From: Beroe forskalii
Taxonomy: Eukaryota > Ctenophora > Nuda > Beroida > Beroidae
DNA length: 64,000 bases
NCBI GenBank assembly: GCA_011033025.1
Contig: WFMF01000042.1
Span: 124,001-188,000 of the forward strand
Direction of reading: 5' to 3'
Position 1 is the first letter of the stretch; every line of letters starts with the position of its first letter. Below the pieces are notes generated by a model. The model was not told the DNA's origin. It saw only the letters and a program-made list of their open reading frames with translations, and ran no database searches. The translations under genes were made by a program, and so were the position numbers. Shown piece after piece: positions 9,822 to 22,665 of the stretch.

Positions 9822-12800
9822 ATGGCACCAACAATGGAAGACATCAGACCTGTTATTTTGCCTCCTGAAGAAGGGACTGAAGAGATTCCTCTCTCAATTT
9901 TTAATTCACAAACAAGTAAGTTTTTTTTAAATTCTGGTTTTAGTTATCTAACATCCAGCAAATGAAGTTTGAATGCAATAACTAAACTATTTTACATGTC
10001 CTGTTGGGAGTGAATTAAATGGTTTTGGTAAGAGTGAGAGTTAGCTAGGTATCTTTTGGATAAACAATTGAATTGAATTAACATTGTTGTTGAATTTTGT
10101 TAGGAAACAAAATCAATTAATATCAAGCAAAATTGCGGAATATCCAATCTATTTATCAACTGAATCTGCTTACAAATAACCCAAAATATTGCAACTAGAC
10201 CAAAAGTCAAATCAGTTTTAGATTCAGTACAAAATTACTGACTATCATGAAGGCACTTTGATTGTTAATTCTGTTTGTTTGGCCAGTAGAGAACTATCAT
10301 TAATGATAATAAATTGATTAATGAAATGTTTCAAGATTAAATCTTGTCTTACCCTACTTTTGAAAGCAACACAACATTATACACCTGAATTTCAGCGAAT
10401 GAAAATAGCAATTATATTTTTCTGGATTTTTCTCTTGCCTGGTTTGATTCCACAGATAAATTCTAGAAGGAGCTATGAATGTGATGATCTGTATCATCAT
10501 CATCATTTGGGTCCATTTTGTTATCTATATTGTTCAATAAGATTATAGTAGATACCTACATTGTTTTGCTCATTCTAATTCTTAATTGTTTCACTTATAT
10601 CAAATACCTGAATGATATATTATTAGTGCAATCTATTTTCAAATCATGATGATGAAGACTTGAAGGTTCTGATTGCTGACCAAGACACTTTTCATGATGA
10701 TTCTAAGGAACGATTCAGATCTGATAGTCAAAGAGACACAGACATTGATACTGATTACTTTGTTCCAGATGAATCCAATGATACATTGATTGATGATATT
10801 AGAAACAACTTCCAGAAACCTTCTAAGTCATGGCAGAAACCCTATCCAAGAAGAAACTCCTGCTTTGACTCTTCATGTAATGATATCAATCACTTTTGTG
10901 CTAAATTATATCACACTAAACGTAAAATTTTACATTTGAAAAACTATCATGATGAAGCCAGAGCAATGCGTGACATTTCAAAGTTTTTGAAGTACCCCAT
11001 TGTTCTATTCAAAATCCATTATACATTATGGGAAGATATTGCTAGAGAGATGATTGTTTCTCTTGCTGAACAAAAGCCCAACTTAAACCTTGACATTGCA
11101 CTTGCTCTCAAATCAGTTATATGCAAAGATGCTGATTTTGTTATTCCAGAGTGTGTGCAAGGAATAAGTGACTCTGCCCATGGACCAGTGACAGAGCAGA
11201 GTTTCATTACTGTAATAGGAACTACAAATTCTGTTTCAGAAAATCAAGTGGTAATGTGTTTGCTTAAGCAACCATTTAATTTTGGTAATGGAGCAGAAGA
11301 AATCAGATTTGTGTGTCTTATTCTATCACCTTTGAAACATACAAAACAAACAAAGTCTGCCTTGGAGGTGGCCAGGACTTATTCAACTCTACTTGCTGAT
11401 GACAGATTAAGAAGAAATCTTCTCAATACACACTCCCCTGAAGAATTTGCTCATGAATTTGAACTTGAATGCTCAAGAATTCATATTGAGCATCAAAAAA
11501 GAATGAAAAATATAGCTGTATCTACAGGCATACCAAGTCAAAAATCTTCCCAATCTTCTAACTTAGCTGCAAATGGAAAGCCAAAAAGAAAAATCAGTTT
11601 TAGACCTGGCCAAGATATGATAAAAGACATAAGAAACAGGGCCAAGCATTACCTCTCAGACTATATTGATGATATCAAAGATGGCACAAGTATTCAAAAA
11701 ATCATTTCAACCACCCTCTTTCTCTATTTTGCACTGTTGCTACCAGGTGTTGCATTTGGTGTTCTTCATTCTAATTATACTGATGGAAAGATTGACTCTC
11801 AAGATGTTGTAATTGCTCAAGCATTGGGAGGGTTACTATTTTCCATTTTCAGTGGCCAGCATCTGGTAGTGCTATCTACAACAATTCCAGTAGTTATATA
11901 CACCAAAATTGTCTACATAATCAGTAAGAATTGGGCAGAAGATGGGAGCTTCTTTCACACATTCTATGCATTAACTGGCTTAAGCAATGCGTTTTTCTTG
12001 ATCATATATGCCCTATCTGGAGTGAGCAAAATTATGGCATATTGTTCTAGATCAACTGAAGAGATATTAGAAGTTTTCATATCTGTTGCCTTCGTTGTTG
12101 ATTCAGTTAAGTTCATAACAAAAGAATTTGATAAATATTATTGCTTCTCATCATCAAATCTTAATGATACTGCCATTGAGGAGCTTGCTGCTGGTGTCAA
12201 TTCAGATTATGCATGTGATCCTACAAAGCCAATTTTGACAGTTCTATTGGTGTTTGTTACTGTTTATGTAGGAGTTCAGATTTTCAACTTCAAGAATAGT
12301 CCTTACTTAACTGCTGGAAAAAGACTACTTGTCGCAGATTATGCATTAGTTGTTGCTGTTGCTGCTGGTGCCTTCATAGGAAGTTATTGCTTCCAAAGTG
12401 TCACACTCACTAAGTTTGAAGTGAAGCCAACTAAGGGAACTATTCCAGAATTTTCTGAGTTGTTTCGGTTAGTAAAGTTTCAAAGTCCTCCCATCATGGC
12501 TGTTTTTGCTGCTATTGGACTTGGATTTGTTGTTTCCTTGCTTTTCTTCATGGAAGGTAACATATCTGCAAGCATCGTTAACAAACCTTCAAACAAGCTT
12601 AAGAAGGGGCCCTCTTTTCACTATGATATGTTTGTAACTGGCATGATAAATGCTCTATTGAGTATATTCTGCCTTCCTTGGGTTCATGGTGCTCTACCTC
12701 ATTCACCATTACATGTTCGAGCTCTGGCCGATATTGAAGAGCATATTGAGAATGGACATGTTTCAGAGAATATTGTATTCGTCAGAGAAACAAGACTGAC

Positions 12801-13203
12801 AACATTGTTTTCTCACATAATGATAGGAATATCTGCATTCCTCATGATCCCATATCCAGTTAACATTATCCCCATTCCTGTGCTGTATGGACTATTTGTT
12901 TTTCTAGCAATTACAGCACTTGGGGAGCTTCAAATATGGGAAAGATTTGTCCTCATCTTTACAGAACAAAGCCTCTATCCACCGTTTCATTATGTGAGGA
13001 AGGTACCTCAAAAAATTATTCATTGCTTCACACTTCTTCAGCTGCTTCAATTGACTGCACTTTGCTTGATTTCATTTGGTGGATCTGTCTACAGAAAAAT
13101 GTTGTTCCCTTTTCTAATCGTTGCTCTCATCCCTATACGGGAGTACATCCTCCCTAAGATTATTTCAAACCGCCATTTAGTTGCATTGGATGGTCAACAT
13201 TGA
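9822..13203 (+). CDS. SLC4A11: SLC4A11-like (borate/NaBC1-type) transporter, nearly intronless
   Basis: Exon 1 is 9822-9915 (MAPTMEDIRPV..., 31 codons plus one base) with donor gtaagt. The rest is one exon, 10658-13203, whose acceptor (gatgaag) keeps phase; together they give 879 residues, close to human SLC4A11. The N-terminal 370 residues are the cytoplasmic band-3-like domain. The membrane domain starts near TTLFLYFALLLPGVAFG and includes the diagnostic GGLLFSIFSGQHLVVLSTT, RSTEEILEVFISVAFVVDSVK and later transmembrane segments to the C-terminus. These fit SLC4A11 better than the AE or NBC branches. Family members carry H+/OH-, NH3-coupled, or disputed borate transport at the plasma membrane. 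The single large exon is unusual for SLC4 genes and suggests a retrogene that acquired a 5' exon. Codon use is more AT-rich than in NLE1 or ANKUB1. It sits entirely in the spacer between the inverted arms. Confidence 0.85.
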
Positions 13204-13276
13204 TTCAACTGACATTCCCTTTCATTGATTGATTTATGACTACGATGTACCTGAAAATATATCATCGAGATAATTA

Positions 13277-13282
13277 AATAAA
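13277..13282 (+). terminator. Possible polyadenylation signal of the transporter gene (proximal)
   Basis: AATAAA about 75 bases after the stop codon. It is the first candidate on +; AT-rich context makes chance occurrence likely. Confidence 0.4.
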
Positions 13283-15010
13283 TGACAACACAATCATATT
13301 TTAGATTGTGCTGTAAATTGTTTGATAAAAGTTTTGATTTGTAAATGTAACAAATTTCATTTTTTACTCATTATTTGTTTATTTTGATAAATTTCCATAT
13401 CAATGTTTTAAAGTTTAAAAAAATGTCATGTTTTTCTTATTTACCCTTAATTACGACTTTATGACTACCTATGATTTATTGGTAAGTGTGACACATACTT
13501 GCTTCACTACTACGATCTTGATTTGTGTAACCATTCTCTAATTCCAATGAACACTGTGTCAAATACTAGAGAATATTTTGGAGGAACTTTGGAATATGAT
13601 TGTTGATTTTTGACCATGTCAATATCTGAGAAAATTATCAATTTATTTGAATTTTCGATATCTCCATGTTTGTTTAGTTTGAAAAACAGTACTTTGTTTT
13701 GTTTTTTCGAGTGCTCTTCCACGGGAGGGTAATAATGACTCTGTTGTTTAGTTTGAACCCTTGTTTTGTTTTTGCACCATTATTTCATCCAGTGAGCCAC
13801 AATTATAATTCATCCTGAAACTTGTATGCTAAGTCAGTTATCTGTTATTTCTCTTATGTATCATGTTTCCACAATATTTTCAATTGATCTGTTGTTTTGT
13901 ATCCTCAACAAACCAAATACATTATTATCTCTGTTTCAGTATGACCATATACCATATAAAGTAAAAATCATGTTTAAGTGAAAAACATGGTAGTTTTTTT
14001 AAATCTTAGTTTTCAAGTCTGAACATATAACTGCAACCTTTGTGTATGCCTACAATTTACCACCTAATTAGACATCAATATAAACTTAATGTACAGCTAT
14101 ACAGTATACAAGTATACTGACATACTGCAGATAGGCAATTTTAGATAAATAAAGGCCAATATTTGGTATTAAAGTTAATAATTTCTACCTATAATATTGG
14201 AACTGCATAGTTTTTGCAGGAATATTGGTTTTTAGTTATGTACAGTGTCAGTAGGTAAATATGACTGCAAATTTTCCTGTAAATAAGTAAATACATTTCT
14301 CTATACCCTTTGTGAAGTGGTTGAGTGTGGACAGTGGGTTTTCCAGGTTGTTACCATTGGTTTTCTCGGGTTTTTATAATGACGTTTTCTTAATTTCTCA
14401 TTTTTGAAAACTTCGTTTAATATGCATGTCTTTGTTAAATTACGTAAAATTCTGAATCATTATATTATCCTGGTTTAGCTGGAAAATCAAATAATATAAT
14501 GTTTTCATCGCATGATTCAGCTTAATTCCACCTTATCTTATTGTGTAAAATATCTTCAATCACAAATGCTCTAAAGCCTGAAAATTTGCTGATTACCATT
14601 TCATTACCTTGATTAGTTCGTGTAAAATATATTATATGTAATGAGGCAGTTTATGTTTCAAAAGCAGACAGTTTTTTCTGGATGTTGATCTTCTGATGTA
14701 TTGTTTTGTACTAACGATTTTTATGCTGTATTAGTGTATTTCTGAATTTGAATAAAGAAAACCTTGTGTGCTTTCATCTAAAAAGTTGTCTTATTGCTTT
14801 ATCTAGCCCAATTAATATCAGAAATCATATTTGTCTGACTCAAGAGTTCCAATAGATTTGGATAAACAAAAGAATACAACGGAAGTTTTATCTTTTAAAT
14901 AATCAAGGCAAAGGCTATGAAATTATGAATTGAAATCGAGTAGGTATGAGACGCACTTCAAAATATTATATTAGTACTGTGTATATTGATATACTCCCTC
15001 CTTTGAGCAA
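13283..15010. other. AT-rich 3' flank between the transporter gene and NLE1
   Basis: No gene is seen. A second + strand AATAAA lies at 14751-14756, followed by a T-rich and GT-containing stretch, so this may be a long 3' UTR of the transporter gene. The last few hundred bases should contain the NLE1 promoter, but I see no clear core element. Confidence 0.4.
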
Positions 15011-18000
15011 ATGAATATGGATAAGACTCTGACTGATTCTAAAGTCTTGGTGAAGTTTGTGAACAATGAGGGAGAAAATGCTGGGGCTCCTCTGGAAATA
15101 CCCCTAGACACAACCAGTAGTCAACTTCAGGTATACAAAACTCAAATTTTTCACTTTTCAGCGTTTTCAATCAGCAGTTTTTCACTTTTCCTACAACTTT
15201 TGTCAGGTCATATTCCCATTCACGATGGGACAGACCTAGGTGCTACTAGGACCCATTCAATCACTTTCACAACCACCATGCAATTCATTGTGACTTGGTA
15301 AGTTGTACAATTCATACAGTATGAGCCTTATAGCTATATAGCAGAACGTGGTGCACAGTCTCATTAATCTATCATATGATTCATCACAGCTGAACAGCTA
15401 ACAATATTTTCTATAAAAAAGCACAGCGATAAGTGGTAAATGGGAGCGAGATTTATTGATAAACTCGACGTGAGTGTTCAGCACGAGGATAGGTTTTATC
15501 TTAACATCAGGAGATTACACACGCGCATGTGACAAGATCTTATCATTTGTCACGTTACTAAGATTGAATGTGTAATACAGCTACGTATGACAAATTGGTT
15601 AATATTATATATGTCGTACATTGGTGAAGCGTGTACTGGTGTCCAATGCATTGCATAATGCATACACACAGTGGTGAGATGTGGGTATTGTGAGTTTGTA
15701 ATGAATAGCCTCATAATTCATATAATAGTCTACCGGGTACATTCAAATCATCGCTATCCTTAAAGATAACACAATTCCGTCTGAAGTTGTAAGATGCTGA
15801 CCACTTCATGCGTGATATTCATGATTATCAAACACAACCAAATATTCATTGTGATTGTTATGTTTCACTGGTACAGACTTACAGTAAGACAGCAATTCAT
15901 CAACCTATGAAATGTGGTAATTGCATGTGGTAATTGATTAGCAAAAATTTTATTTTCAATTTCAATAAGCTTATGCGTGGTATACGACCCTACGTGCAGA
16001 TTCTCAAGATAACCTTTCCTTGGTTTGCAATCTTTCAGAAGTACTCTGACATGATTAAAAGTCCTTGGTTTGCAATGATTAGAAGACCATGGTATCCAAT
16101 CTGTCAGAAGTACTCTGACTACTAACTCATTATATCACCAGGTCCTGGTGAACGCTCTCCTGACAGCAGAAGACAAATACCAGTTCCACGTGAGTGAGTT
16201 CGAAGTAACGGAGTCCCTCCGCAAGACCCTGTCTCAGCAGGAAGACACCCTCAACACGGAGAATGTCATAGAGATCCGATACGAGCCTCAGGCTGTCTTC
16301 AGAGTCAAAGCAGTTACCAGGTTCTTTAATTATTGCAGATTGTGGTTTGGGGACGACTCACTCTTTCTTCAAAGTGGGGATTCTGGGATGCAATTCGTGT
16401 TGCAGCAAGTTATTGTGTCTATGAACCATAAACTTATGGCCACATCCAGTTATCGTAATGCAGGTACTGATCAGTGATCAAGGTTCAGATATAATAATTA
16501 CAGTTTATTCCAGGTGTACAAGCAGCATTCCCGGACACGGAGAAGCCGTCATCAATGCAGCCTTCAACAACAACGGCACCCAACTCGCTTCAGGTAGTAT
16601 GGCATCTGTTTTTTCATACTTCTGCTTCTGCTAAAGAGAGGTCAGGTGTCTGGTATACCCACGGGCTAATGGATACACATTGTACAATATTTGAATCTTA
16701 CAGATCGAAAGATCGTAACTGTGTAAGATAAACATGGTATATATGTTACAGGGTCTGGTGACGCTAGTGTAAGATAATCAAGGTTTATATGTTTCAGGGT
16801 CTGGTGACGCTAGTGTAAGGTTCTGGGACCTCACCACAGAATCCCCATTACATGTGTGTAAGGCACACAAGCAGTGGGTACTCGTTATAGCCTGGCACCC
16901 AGCCAGCCTCTACGTCGCTTCAGCTTGCAAGAAAGGTAGGAGGTGTTTTACCTATTTATTTTACCTATTTATTAAGATAGGAAATACATGAGCATCTGAT
17001 AGTGAGGGGGATTTTGGATCCATCCATTTGAAAGCTTTATTGAGAAGTGTTTGCTGTTTTGTTGGAGATTTGACACAAGTTTCAAAGTCTTACTTAGTTT
17101 GATAAATAATTCATTGCTTTGCATTGGTCACAGCAATAAGTTGATTTAAATGGAGCAAAGACTCATCATTTATCATCAATAAGGCTGTCTGCGCCTCTAT
17201 ATTTTCTGTACAATATTTTCATTGCTCTCCATTGTCAACCAAATTGTCTACATTCTCTCGAAAATCTTCAAATACAATGGTTCTCATTCTACTATAGGCA
17301 TGTAAGTATTTTCTCAGAAATAAGAATTCATTAACTACCGAATGTTCAAATATTATATAATTCTTCATTGCTCTCACACTACCCACGGCAAACTCATACA
17401 ATGAATTTGAATTTTAGAAATTTCTAGTTTTGATAAATTTGAAAATTCTCCCTGGTCACTAAAAACCGGTCAGAGTAACTCCAACGTTATGCATGAAAAC
17501 ATAGGCTGGCGTTATAAAAACCATCTAGACATTAGATTTGAAACCCCTGACAATTGATTGAATGAAAGTTCTGCCTATGTTGGTGTTCCACTAAATCTTA
17601 CCCCCATAGGAGACGTGTGTATCTGGGAGCCCAAGTCGGGGACGCTCAAGGGAAAGCCTCTGACAGGGCACAAGAAGTACATTAGCTCTCTTGCCTGGCA
17701 ACCACTTCACTGCAAGGGCCCGGGAGGGGCAACGCTAATAGCTAGCGGCAGCAAAGATAATACTATCAAGATACAGAGAGATGATAGGTACCTTGTACAA
17801 GGTACAAGGTACACGTTTTATGCAGTTGGTACACATGTAATGTAGGTACACCGTACCCATGTTATGTAGGTACAGATTTAATGTAAGTACGCCGTACCCA
17901 ACAAGGGGTGTATACATCGCAACATTATTACCAGAAGGTGCAGAGCGAACCCTGTGTACATTTACTGAAGGCACACAATACACATGTAAGAATGTAGGAA

Positions 18001-21000
18001 TCATTCGATGCAAGTACACTGTATGTACTATGTACATGTAATGTAGGTATATAGCTATAAAAGATGTAGGTACAAAATACACGTGTTATCTTGTACAATA
18101 GGTGCGGGTATAAGAGGTCGGTAGATAGGGGTAGATACAGTTTTATTGTGGTAAGATTCTCGTATTGTTATCTTATATCAGAATGTACCTAAAAATGAGT
18201 TGAGGCTATTAGAGGATATATTCTGCTTCTATGTTTCCGTCTCGGACTATATACCTGACTTTACAAAGGCATTTTTTGTCGGTCAATGATAATAGACTCC
18301 TTCACATAACTCTCAGTTCCTGAGACCCGATATTTTCTTTTATTTTGCATCTCAGCCGGACTTCTTGGCGTTAAGACACCCACTTATCATGTCATTACCA
18401 TCGCTTCAGACAATATACCAGCACCTTATGATAAAGCCGGGATTGTATGTAAGGAACTGTTTCTTGCTGCTGCTTCATGCAGTGTGAATACAATAACTAA
18501 TAAGTCTTGTAGGAGGAATGACTTGGCTTTGCTTACATACTTGGCACTGTGAGTGTGACTCTTTGACCCATTATAGCATTACAACTCATGCAGCTAGCGG
18601 CTCTTACAATGCTCCCTCCATACTGTACTCTTTTACGCTGGCAGCAAAAACCATGCGATTGTTTGAAAAAAAACCCGTAGGGCGATTTTCATAAAAAAAT
18701 CAAAGCTGCTTCTGCAATAATTTCAAGGGAAGCCTCTAGCGGTTAGCATGTAGCAAAGGTCAATAACCAGGGTTCTTGTTCAGTGCCTGCCTTAATCGCA
18801 ATGGAAGTGACGTTTAACCTTCCTAAAACTCTGAAAGTCAAATGTTGACGTTAAAGTCCCCTTCCACAGCGCATTCCAGAGTACTGGGGTTAATAGCTGG
18901 GGAGATAGTGAGAGGGTTAACTGGTCTTCTGGTCAGGGTTCTGGGGTTAACTGGTCAAGGAACTGCCCTGTAAACGTAGAACTACCCTATAATGATGCTA
19001 TACCAGAGAAACAGGTTATTTGACGTAACACCCTTCTACAAGCTAACAGAGCATGATAATGTCAATCCTAAGGTCCCAACCACTTGATGTGTGCCACCTT
19101 CAACGACCTTCGATAACCATCTTTAATAGACTTGGGCTTTTGTCTTGGAATCCCTCAGACGGCTATGAAAAGTAGAGTGTAATGTAGTCCGATTCACAGT
19201 CAACAATAATTGGTGTACGACATATAATACCACTCCAGTGCAAATAACCACAGTGCAATATCAGGGCATATTGCACTGGTCGTGGTATTATACGCTAATC
19301 TAACTCCCCAGAAGTGATATTGTTGCACTAATATGCACTCGGCTAACCCCTCGTGCACATTAATGTACTAATCAACACTCGGCTTCGCCTCGTGTGATTA
19401 GTACACTTATTGGCACTCGGCTTCTCCTCGTGCAATAAGTGCAACAATACCACTATGCGTCGTTAGATTAGCGTATATCATTACTTGGTGAATGACATAT
19501 TAACTTGTTTATGGTACATTGGTACACACTTGAAGAGTTTATTAAGGTAGCATGACATTATGACTCAAATGGAGACGTTTATACATCGGTTACACCAGGA
19601 GAACAGTTTGTATTTCAGTTTGTATTTCAGTTTGTATTTCAGTTTGTATTTCAGTTTTTGTTTCAGTTTGTATTTCAGTTTTTGTTTCAACTTGTGTGTC
19701 AATACCTGTTGTCTAAACAAAATGAAAAACTCAAGAATCTCAATATTTGTGAAATTAGATAAAATCATTCTTACTGTTATTATAAGTTGTGTACAATTAA
19801 AAATGAAATAATGCAAAACCAAATTTGAATTAAGTTCTGAAAATGTTATTTTGTTTCACCTTTCAAAGAGTATCTTCAATGTATGACTTGATAATATGCC
19901 TGATATTTCCCCTTATTTCAGATATGGGATGTTGTCCGTGGTCAGTGCACGTTGACCCTCTCCAGTCACACTCAGGGAGTAACGTCCATCAAGTGGTCGG
20001 GAGACAACCTCATATACAGCGCCTCTCAGGATAGAACCATCAAGGTTTTATAGCCTGGTCCTTTCAATAACCATATCTCTTCATTATCTTTCTTAGTTCA
20101 TACATATGTTATACCACAAGTGCTTTTATCGCCGTCCTGAGTCCTGAGTATTCAGTAAACAAGATTCTTAAGTTACAATTCTGGAGCCTTTGATTGGAAT
20201 ATATTTACTCACCTAGTGAACTGGTGTCGGGTTATCCAAGGGGTAACCATAACAGTATAACAATCCCTATTGTGCTGCGATAACAGTGTCAACAATTTAT
20301 GGGGTTCATTCATGACTTCACTGATTAAATTGCAGCACTTCAATAATTTCTCCAGTTCATTCCTGTACATGCTTTTACAGAATGTCAAGAGTATGATTGC
20401 TGATTTTTTGATGAGCAATTTGAATACGAGGCGAGGAAAATTTTCACTTACGTGTGTCACTGACATGCCTAACTTCTCTTCTGTATCATCTCTGTCTTCT
20501 CTAATATCTTACTTTTCTATCTTCTCTATTAGTGTCTCATCTCTCTCAGGTGTGGCGCCCTAGTGATGGAGTGCTCTGCAGGACCTTACAGGGACACGGC
20601 CATTGGGTCAACACCATGGCCCTAAGCACTGACTACGCTGTTAGGATAGGTGCCTGGGACCCGGCCTTGCAAGGTTACTTTTAACTCTCTGTGGTGTTCG
20701 CTGATTAATTGCGTATTCAGGATATATTCCCTCGTACTGTAGTTAAAATTGACACGATTTGAATGCCGTGTTTGATTAATTGCCGCATCAAGAGACCCCT
20801 TAAGATGAGCCATTATAAGGCAATACAGCCAGGTTATATGTGATCCTTATTTACCAATGTTAATTGTCAGTAAGAGATCATGGTACAAGGGGTTTCTAAC
20901 GTCTTAAAACCGTTCTCTAATACAACAAGCATTAGTCTGGTAACTCTGTAAGTATCCATGGAGTGAACTGATGACGTCATTATCTAGCTACAAAGTGTTG

Positions 21001-22665
21001 AGCAGCTGACATCAGACCCCCTGTATCTCAGGCAGGGAGCAGTCTGGCGACCCTCTGACCGTCTACACCAAGTACAAGGGAACGGGGGAGGAGTTTATGG
21101 TATCGGGATCAGATGACTTCACGCTCTTCCTTTGGCAACCTGCCAAGAGTAACAAGCCGGTTTGCCGGATGACAGGACACCAACAGCTAATCAACCAGGT
21201 TAAAGAGGGGTTAAAGAGGAGGTTCAATGGGGTTCTAGTAGGGTTCTGGTGGGGTTTTAGTGGGTTCAAGTGGGAAGAGGGGTTTCCTTTGGCAACCTGC
21301 CAAGAGTAACAAGCCGGTGTGCCGGATGACGGGGCACCAACAGCTCATCAATCAGGTTAAAGAGGGGGTAGAATGAGGTTTTAGTGAGTAGAGAGGTTTC
21401 AGACCACAGTCTTCAAACCTTATGCTCTTGTGAGTTATGACCCTAAGAACTGAAAAATTCCATTTTACAATGTGTTGAATGACTATTGACTATATTAGTC
21501 AGTAAAATTGAAGACCGGTTTATTGCGATACTGCGGTGGTTTAGTTTAGCTCCTAATTACTTGCCATCTCAATTATCTCATCTTGTCCCCTGTCAGGTGA
21601 TGTTCTCCCCGAACGGTCGTAAGATCGCGTCAGCAAGCTTTGACAAGTCCGTCAAGGTATGGGATGGGAAGAGCGGCAAGTTCATCTCTACACTGCGGGG
21701 TCACGTGAAGGCTGTCTTCCAGATAAGTTGGAGTGCTGACAACAAACTACTCGTCTCCGGGTCTTCTGATAGCACTGTCAAGGTATGCTTTGGATGATTT
21801 CAAAACAAGGGAAATCCTTTTGTTATTTCCTGACATTATTGAGAAATTGATGCTATCATTTCCTGCCATTATTGAGAAATTGATGCTATCTTTGAAATTT
21901 GCATTCTTATCCCCTCGGCCTTATCTTCAAACTCCCTCACCATATCATGATCTCTGTCTAATGTCTACACTCTACCAGACATCTCACCCAACCAAGTGTA
22001 CTGCTGTGTGGTCCATTCCCAAATCAATGTGTCGTTAAATCATTTAGTAAATTAAATAGCGCAGTAAAAGCAATTAATTTAGTGATTTACCACTTAAACC
22101 TTTGTCTAGTGTCTATTGCATTATGTAATTACTTGTGTATTCCTTTTACAATGCAGAGGTACGGTGTAGTACATGAAAATTGCAAAATTAGACTTCACAA
22201 AGGGAAAGTAGGATATCCATCTTTCAGTACATTTTGTTCTACTCAAGCACCGATTACACACGCAGCTTTGACGCAGATGGAATTTGTTAATTTTTTGATA
22301 ATGAATTTAGTGTGGACTTACAAAAGTGAATTTTATCTAGAGTTCATAATCATGCCTTTAGTCATAATACCCCCGTACACCCCCTCAGCATCTCTTTAGT
22401 CATAATACGCATTTTAAATCATAATTATACGTTTGGTAAGTGTATCAGAAATTAAGTTTACTTAGTAGGCGGGACCATTAACTTTATAAAATAGTAAAAG
22501 TCCCTTTATCTGCAATATGTGATTCCACATCCCCAGATTTGGTGCATGAGGACGTTCTCCCTGCTCCAGGACCTGCCAGGACACGCTGACGAGGTGTACA
22601 CTGTGGACTGGAGTCCCTGTGGGAGCAGGTCCTCAAACTCTGGCGAGCTTAGGACAAGGTCCTGA
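15011..22665 (+). CDS. NLE1: NLE1 (notchless) ribosome-biogenesis WD40 protein; damaged 3' end
   Basis: Ten exons: 15011-15130, 16142-16320, 16514-16593, 16798-16935, 17610-17770, 19922-20044, 20550-20673, 21032-21198, 21597-21782, 22537-22665, predicting 468 residues (human about 485). Exons 1-2 encode the NLE domain (VLVKFVNNEGENAGAP; YEPQAVFRVKAVTR); the rest are WD40 blades, with introns recurring at K|(I/V)W. NLE1 and yeast Rsa4 act in nucleolar 60S maturation, where the N-terminal domain is pulled by the AAA ATPase Rea1/MDN1. Two defects are visible. The exon-5 donor reads AAG|ATACAG where frame and exon 6 require AAG|GT. In the last exon a 25-bp deletion relative to the left copy removes VVSGGKDKVLKLWRA and shifts the frame to SSNSGELRTRS-stop, so the propeller's closing strand is missing. 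It is either a recent pseudogene, a defective allele, or affected by assembly errors. Confidence 0.85.
16719..16826 (+). repeat. 46-bp tandem repeat across the NLE1 exon 4 acceptor
   Basis: The block containing ATGTTACAG plus the first 22 or so bases of exon 4 (GGTCTGGTGACGCTAGTGTA) occurs at 16742-16773, 46 bases upstream of the true acceptor at 16797. This leaves a decoy acceptor and exon start; a further partial unit (GTGTAAGATAA) precedes it. Confidence 0.85.
17780..18110 (+). repeat. Degenerate GTAGGTACA repeats in NLE1 intron 5
   Basis: Imperfect copies of a roughly 30-base unit containing GTAGGTAC and CGTACCCA begin ten bases after the damaged exon-5 donor. Open frames here on both strands are repeat products. 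Confidence 0.7.
18111..18704. other. Unique NLE1 intron 5 sequence up to the inversion breakpoint
   Basis: No gene, repeat or splice-linked signal was recognised. It ends at the point where similarity to the left arm starts. Confidence 0.5.
19226..19478. mobile_element. Foldback insertion with three CTCGGCTTCGCCTCG-loop hairpins, right arm only
   Basis: The left arm reads straight through here (near 7945-7960), so this is an insertion. It has nested inverted repeats: TAATACCAC...GTGGTATTA at 19225-19290, then TACGCTAATCTAAC facing GTTAGATTAGCGTA (19291-19475). Between the latter are three successive hairpins with near-identical loops, CTCGG(CTAACCC/CTTCGC/CTTCTC)CTCG, on AT-rich stems of different sequence such as GTACTAATCA and CACTTATTG. 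ATAT flanks both sides, a possible target duplication. No coding potential. Confidence 0.75.
19602..19692 (+). repeat. 12-bp repeat of a splice-acceptor-like motif, right copy
   Basis: Tandem TTTGTATTTCAG with TTTTTGTTTCAG variants, matching the array in the left arm but with a different number and order of units. It lies in NLE1 intron 5. Confidence 0.85.
21283..21357 (+). repeat. Partial duplicate of NLE1 exon 8 3' end plus donor, right copy
   Basis: Repeats the last 70 or so bases of exon 8 and its donor GGTTAAAG about 156 bases downstream, as in the left arm. The second donor is intact and could compete with the true one. Confidence 0.85.

Noticed and set aside
13510..13722. 70-residue - frame downstream of the transporter
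   Set aside because: AT-rich, no splice sites or recognisable motif; consistent with chance in a 3' flank.
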